Source: Pirellulaceae bacterium (lineage in GTDB: Bacteria > Planctomycetota > Planctomycetia > Pirellulales > Pirellulaceae). From it: DNA of 10,331 nt. Shown piece after piece: positions 6,778 to 10,331 of the stretch. Position 1 is the stretch's first letter, and each line of letters opens with the position of its first letter. The stretch lies in assembly GCA_022448645.1 (NCBI GenBank), contig JAKVBZ010000132.1, forward strand, positions 1 to 10,331, read 5' to 3'. Both the position numbers and the translations under genes were made by a program. A model generated the notes under the pieces. The model did no database searches. It saw only the letters and a list, made by a program, of their open reading frames with translations, and had not been told where the DNA came from.

Positions 6778-8475
6778 ATGAATGCCTATTTGCAATCTTT
6801 TTTGATGTCTTGTATTCGAAGTGCGAAGGGGCGTGTGGACATGATTCAAGCACGATTGAATAAACCCCACAGCTTGTGCCAGGTTCTGTTTTGTTTTGTG
6901 CTATTCTTGGGTGCGCAGCCGGCCATGTTGTATGGCTTTAGCACTTTTACCAGTGACAGCTCGGTAGAACCTTCGGGTTTTTCTAATTTGATTAACAATC
7001 CTAATGACTTTTGGTCTTGGGGAAATCCAACTGCGGCAAACACGAATATCACCTATCGCTTCGATTCGAGCTTTACTAATAACAATCAAATCCGTAATCA
7101 GGTTCGTATGGCTTTTGATCAATGGGACCAGGCATCAACAACACCAGCCGGTTCTGTTTACTCCTATAATCGGTCGAACGGTGCCCAGCCCTTTGGTGAC
7201 ATTCGTTCGATTGCAGTTCATGAAATTGGGCACATACTGGGACTTCACCATCCCAACCAGGCGGATAACAGCAACCGTAATTATGTTACAACCACAACCG
7301 GCCTTGTCGTGCAAAGCGACCAGAATAACGAAGTGATGCGGAGCTGGATTAACAGTGGGGATTACAACCAAATTTTGAGCCAGGATGAGCTGGCGGCCTA
7401 CAATTATGTCTATGGCACGACCAATCTGAATTTCACGGAAGTGACCTCAGGGCCGGCAGACATTACGATTGACGCGGCACCCTTAGCGAGTGGGAGTATT
7501 TGGGCACAGGCCGGTCCGGATTCAGGCTTGTGGCGGAATTCAGCAGATACGATGCAAGGAGTGCAGACGACCTCGGCGACGGTGACGTTCAATAGTACGT
7601 CGAACACCCCGATGGGATTTCGTGGATTACATGCCAACTGGGATTATCAAAATATTGCGGGTCTGCCAACCGCAGGATTTGAGATCCAAACCACTGGAAC
7701 GAACAACCCCAATCCGCTATGGCGTTACGACGGTGGATCCATGCGTCATTTCAATACGTACACAAACTCGCCAGTGGGTGCAAATGCCAAAGACGATCTG
7801 TTGCATGTGTGGAGCAATCCGGAAGTGGGAGGTGTAGCCAGTCCGTTCGCACCAGGTGACGTGATTCACGTCGGGTTGGAGCAGGATGTGTGGGATTGGA
7901 CTGTGGTGTCGGCAGAAGTTCAACATCCGGGTGGAGCCACTAGTAGTGCTCCCTTGCTGAATGTCAACGAATATCTACTGACGGAAGTTGTCGGTGTATC
8001 TTCTGCGATTCCGGAAGAGGAGGGTCTCAGAACCAATGGTCGTCAGTTAGTGAAAGGTCATGGCCTACGACTGACTAACACCTTGGCAACCCCTGCGGAG
8101 TTGGTCGAGTTTGGTGTGGCTGTTGTCGATGATTTAGGTCTGGAATTGCCACAGTTGAATGGACCAACTTGGGACGAATTAAATCAAAAGGGCCTCGTGC
8201 GAATGTTTGATTTAGGAAAACGTCAATTTGAAAAAGGAGAAGAACTTGTTCTGCTCTTCGATGGTGTGGCAGACGACAATACACCTTCGATCGAATTGGA
8301 CGCGCCAGAGTTAATCGGTCGCGAGCTGTTTGTTTTTGCCAAAACTTTAAACGACTCGGCCGTGATTGGCAATTTCGTTCTCGTGGACACACCGACTGTT
8401 GGAGTGCCCGAGCCATCCACCCTATGCTTGGTGGTTGTCGGCATGATGGTATTCAGCTTCCGTCGGCGTCGATAG
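6778..8475 (+). CDS. Secreted matrixin-like zinc metalloprotease with PEP-CTERM anchor
   Basis: 565 residues from the ATG at 6778. A long basic N-region precedes a hydrophobic signal segment at residues 33-53 (LCQVLFCFVLFLGAQPAMLYG). The protease region starts ITYRFDSSF (from 91), has AFDQW, and carries HEIGHILGLHHP with zinc ligands H148, H152 and H158 and general base E149. NEVMR supplies a likely Met-turn (M187). Residues 217-380 look beta-rich. The C-terminus has VPEPST (543 on), a hydrophobic stretch and FRRRR, the PEP-CTERM signal cleaved and handled by exosortase in the envelope. AFDQW is only 31 residues from the zinc motif, shorter than usual for matrixins, and a matrixin-like FTEVTSGPADI stretch occurs after it. 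The frame stays open upstream to 6601, but only the 6778 ATG has a good RBS. An alternative start is the ATG at 6841, which gives a compact signal peptide. The substrate is unknown. Confidence 0.93.
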   Translation: MNAYLQSFLMSCIRSAKGRVDMIQARLNKPHSLCQVLFCFVLFLGAQPAMLYGFSTFTSDSSVEPSGFSNLINNPNDFWSWGNPTAANTNITYRFDSSFTNNNQIRNQVRMAFDQWDQASTTPAGSVYSYNRSNGAQPFGDIRSIAVHEIGHILGLHHPNQADNSNRNYVTTTTGLVVQSDQNNEVMRSWINSGDYNQILSQDELAAYNYVYGTTNLNFTEVTSGPADITIDAAPLASGSIWAQAGPDSGLWRNSADTMQGVQTTSATVTFNSTSNTPMGFRGLHANWDYQNIAGLPTAGFEIQTTGTNNPNPLWRYDGGSMRHFNTYTNSPVGANAKDDLLHVWSNPEVGGVASPFAPGDVIHVGLEQDVWDWTVVSAEVQHPGGATSSAPLLNVNEYLLTEVVGVSSAIPEEEGLRTNGRQLVKGHGLRLTNTLATPAELVEFGVAVVDDLGLELPQLNGPTWDELNQKGLVRMFDLGKRQFEKGEELVLLFDGVADDNTPSIELDAPELIGRELFVFAKTLNDSAVIGNFVLVDTPTVGVPEPSTLCLVVVGMMVFSFRRRR

Positions 8476-8527
8476 CAGAATGTTGTGAACCGTTTCAAAT
8501 GAAATGGGAGACGCTCAGCGTTGGGAA

Positions 8528-8558
8528 GTCGGTTAGAGGTCGTATGGCCTCAACCGAC
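8528..8558 (+). terminator. Strong stem-loop after the matrixin gene, no U-tail
   Basis: GTCGGTT (8528-8534) pairs with AACCGAC (8552-8558); after a single unpaired A (8535), GAGG (8536-8539) pairs with CCTC (8548-8551). This gives 11 bp around an 8-nt loop. It begins 53 bases after the TAG and lies between convergent genes, as expected of a transcript end. No T-run follows on either strand, so it may be a 3' stabilising hairpin instead of an intrinsic terminator. Confidence 0.5.
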
Positions 8559-8797
8559 GCCCGACGGTGTCTTGTAAGGAGTGATCGGATTCGGGCATCT
8601 ACTTGTCTTTTGAAATAGCAACCAGAGGACATGTCAAAACTTGATCAGGTAAAAATAGAATATGGACTGAGCCAGTCGAGGATCATGGAAGGCCACCGTT
8701 CGGTTCCCAAAGATCGCACCCCAATGGTCATCAGGATTGGTCGTTTTTTAGTGCGCAGTTCTACCCGGAATGGTACTTGTGAGGTGGGGATACCTGC

Positions 8798-8944
8798 CTA
8801 TTGTTTGGTAGGATCCTGAAGTTTTTCCCATAACAAGTGATTGTGTTCTGCAGACACAGCCAATGCTTGCTGATTGTCCCTCAAACGATCTACAGCCACA
8901 TTTTCTGCTGACCTGTCATTTACTCGGTAGTGATTCGGAGAGCT
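8798..8944 (-). pseudogene. Possible orphan C-terminal tail, in frame behind the S1-M8 gene
   Basis: After the TGA of the S1-M8 gene (8978-8980), the same frame reads ten codons, a second TGA (8945-8947), then 48 open codons to a TAG at 8798. The 48 codons include NDRSAENVAVDRLRD and HLLWEKLQD. This is similar in style to the gene's own end, HRSHGRAVDTAMEDL, and to planctomycete C-terminal tails. It may be the decayed end of a duplicated or earlier longer gene. It has no start of its own. Short length and visual matching keep confidence low. Confidence 0.25.
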
Positions 8945-8977
8945 TCATTCACAACTCATGTCCCGTCTCACTATCAA

Positions 8978-10331
8978 TCAGATATTTCGTTTGCGTAAAA
9001 CGGATTCCCAATCAGTGGTCAGGACCAAGTCTTCCATGGCCGTATCCACAGCCCGGCCATGACTTCGGTGTGTTGGTGACAACGACAGGACATCTACCAG
9101 TTCATCTCGACTATGGTCTGGTGCAGCCGGTCCCGAAATCTTGTCGACAACCGTCTGCATCACTTCTTTCTGGGGGAAGTTGAGTGAAGTGGACGACGGA
9201 GCAACCTGCCATTGGTTGTTTTGTCTGTTCGAGACTTCCGTCAGCGATGGTTGCACCTCGATATTCCTCGGCGACTGCATTCGGCTGAAATAGTACCGGG
9301 TTTCGGTATCGTTCAAGGATGAAATGGCGTCCGTGGACTCAGAAAACGCGGGGGCAGTGTAGTTGTCTGCTGCTTCGAAGTTGACCGTATATCCCAAGTC
9401 AACTAGCGAACCTACCGTGACACGACTGAGCAAATTGCTGCCCATGTCGAGATAGCCAGTCATCAATTCGTTATCAAACACTTCTTCTCGCCAATGGCTG
9501 TCGGCCGTTCCGGGGCCTCCCGTATTTGCAACAGGGACCGAAGACTCGGTGTTTCCAAAGATCTCGTTATAGGCCTGGGTTGCGGCCTGACCCGTAAAGC
9601 GGGGATCGTCGCTACCGGCATCTTGTACCAGACCTTTTAGGTTCCAGATGGTCCCGATTCCGATCACATGTCCCATTTCGTGTAGGATTAGGTCCAACAG
9701 GACGCCTTCCGATTCCATGGAGGTCAAGTCCTGTGCGTCAAATTCCATGAAACCGCTTGACGGCAACCATGAATCTCGAAAACTACTCGGCGCTGCCTGA
9801 CCGAGAATCCCACCTACACCATCGATATTGGGTGCACTCGCATAAATTAGTAAATCATCCACCAGTCCAAACCCGGCCACCTCGACGTCAGGAAGATCAC
9901 CGACAATGATTTCACCCCACCGCTGCGCTGCCGTTGTGAATACCGCTTGCTGGCTGGCTGTTAACGAATGATCGTTGAACACCACCTCAATATTGTAGTT
10001 TGCATCGGGGTTCGGGTTGGGATTGGGATTGCCTTCTCCCTGGCGGTTTCCGAAATCGAGTCCGGTGATGGCTTGGCCAGAAGCTAACGTCACTTGGTGA
10101 TAAGCACCACCAGAATTCTCGTTTCCATCCAGGAACTGGTTGATCCATTGCTCATAAGCATCGACCCGCGTGTCGTAGGAATTGTCACCGATCCCTGCGT
10201 CAAAACGGTCACCGCCTGAGGTCACTCCGGCCACATGGTAAACACCGTTCACCACCAAGAACGCTGGTCCGCCACTGTCACCAGGAGCCGTGTTGCTTTC
10301 TGTGTTGTCGTCAAAACGCCAGTGGATCAAG
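8978..10331 (-). CDS. Trypsin-like (S1) / leishmanolysin-like (M8) dual protease, 5'-partial
   Basis: The gene reads leftward and is open at the right edge, so the N-terminus is missing. 450 codons are visible (residue 1 at 10330; its TTG is not taken as a start). Residues 1-68 are the end of an S1 serine protease: GDSGGP with the nucleophile Ser19 (codon 10274-10276), then GVTSGG and YDTRVDAYEQWI. Next come VTLASGQAITGLDFGN (80-95), like the end of an SdrD B-type domain, and an NPNPNPNP linker. From 111 a leishmanolysin-like domain begins (YNIEVVF, LPDV), with HEMGHVIG (H217, E218, H221), a distal third zinc ligand in DSHWRE (H279), Met-turn NELMTGYLD (M290) and LSRVTVGSLVDLGY. All expected M8 active-site elements are present. 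A roughly 130-residue tail follows, without a membrane anchor, containing GRAVD. Secretion is inferred. The S1 His and Asp should lie outside the window. Confidence 0.95.
   Translation of the reverse strand, partial: LIHWRFDDNTESNTAPGDSGGPAFLVVNGVYHVAGVTSGGDRFDAGIGDNSYDTRVDAYEQWINQFLDGNENSGGAYHQVTLASGQAITGLDFGNRQGEGNPNPNPNPDANYNIEVVFNDHSLTASQQAVFTTAAQRWGEIIVGDLPDVEVAGFGLVDDLLIYASAPNIDGVGGILGQAAPSSFRDSWLPSSGFMEFDAQDLTSMESEGVLLDLILHEMGHVIGIGTIWNLKGLVQDAGSDDPRFTGQAATQAYNEIFGNTESSVPVANTGGPGTADSHWREEVFDNELMTGYLDMGSNLLSRVTVGSLVDLGYTVNFEAADNYTAPAFSESTDAISSLNDTETRYYFSRMQSPRNIEVQPSLTEVSNRQNNQWQVAPSSTSLNFPQKEVMQTVVDKISGPAAPDHSRDELVDVLSLSPTHRSHGRAVDTAMEDLVLTTDWESVLRKRNI

Larger units (their letters stand above)
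8476..8977. other. Convergent intergenic region
   Basis: About 500 bases lie between the stop of the matrixin gene (plus strand) and the stop of the S1-M8 gene (minus strand). It contains one strong stem-loop (8528-8558) and a minus-strand open segment (8798-8944) in frame with the S1-M8 gene. A 62-codon plus-strand ORF at 8631 has no recognisable features. Confidence 0.7.

Noticed and set aside
8631..8819. 62-codon plus-strand ORF in the convergent spacer
   Set aside because: AGAGGA lies only one base from the ATG, too close for a normal RBS. The product has no recognisable features, and it overlaps the more protein-like minus-strand segment.
1..10331. tRNA, rRNA, CRISPR array, insertion sequence, attachment site
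   Set aside because: No cloverleaf, no rRNA-like sequence, no regularly spaced short repeats with spacers, no transposase or terminal inverted repeats were seen. The only large repeats are protein-domain repeats.

Overview
The window most likely comes from a free-living planctomycete (Planctomycetota, Pirellulaceae-like). The evidence is the protein types: a giant Asp-rich secreted protein with tandem GEVED domains, a matrixin-type metalloprotease with a PEP-CTERM sorting tail, and a secreted serine-protease/leishmanolysin fusion. Widely spaced genes and long non-coding gaps also fit. The assignment rests on recognised family features, not on a database search.

Layout. (1) 1-5433, plus strand: the 3' part of a very large gene, open at the left edge. 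It encodes seven GEVED repeats of about 160 residues in the order A-B-A-[218-residue insert]-B-B-B-B, then a WDG...NNW beta-rich segment and a basic His/Arg-rich tail. (2) 5434-6777: about 1.3 kb with no supported gene, but with several inverted repeats, a polypyrimidine stretch followed by A7T9, a pair of AACGTT-centred palindromes, and a weakly supported minus-strand remnant resembling the C-terminal part of a class I aminoacyl-tRNA synthetase. (3) 6778-8475, plus strand: a secreted matrixin-like zinc protease with a signal peptide and a PEP-CTERM anchor. (4) 8476-8977: convergent intergenic region with a strong stem-loop at 8528-8558 and, on the minus strand, an open segment in frame with gene 3 whose sequence resembles planctomycete C-terminal tails. 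(5) 8978-10331, minus strand: the 3' part of a two-protease gene, the C-terminal end of a trypsin-like domain, an SdrD-B-like segment, an Asn-Pro linker, a leishmanolysin-like (M8) domain and a tail. It is cut by the right edge.

All three genes encode exported proteins: a probable Ca-binding surface or adhesive protein and two proteases. A shared role in surface biology or degradation of extracellular polymers is plausible. They are not one operon: gene 3 is convergent with gene 2, and gene 1 is separated from gene 2 by 1.3 kb. The best leads are the S1-M8 fusion, the matrixin with an apparently displaced strand segment, the 57-bp perfect repeat inside the GEVED array, and the possible gene-tail remnant behind gene 3.
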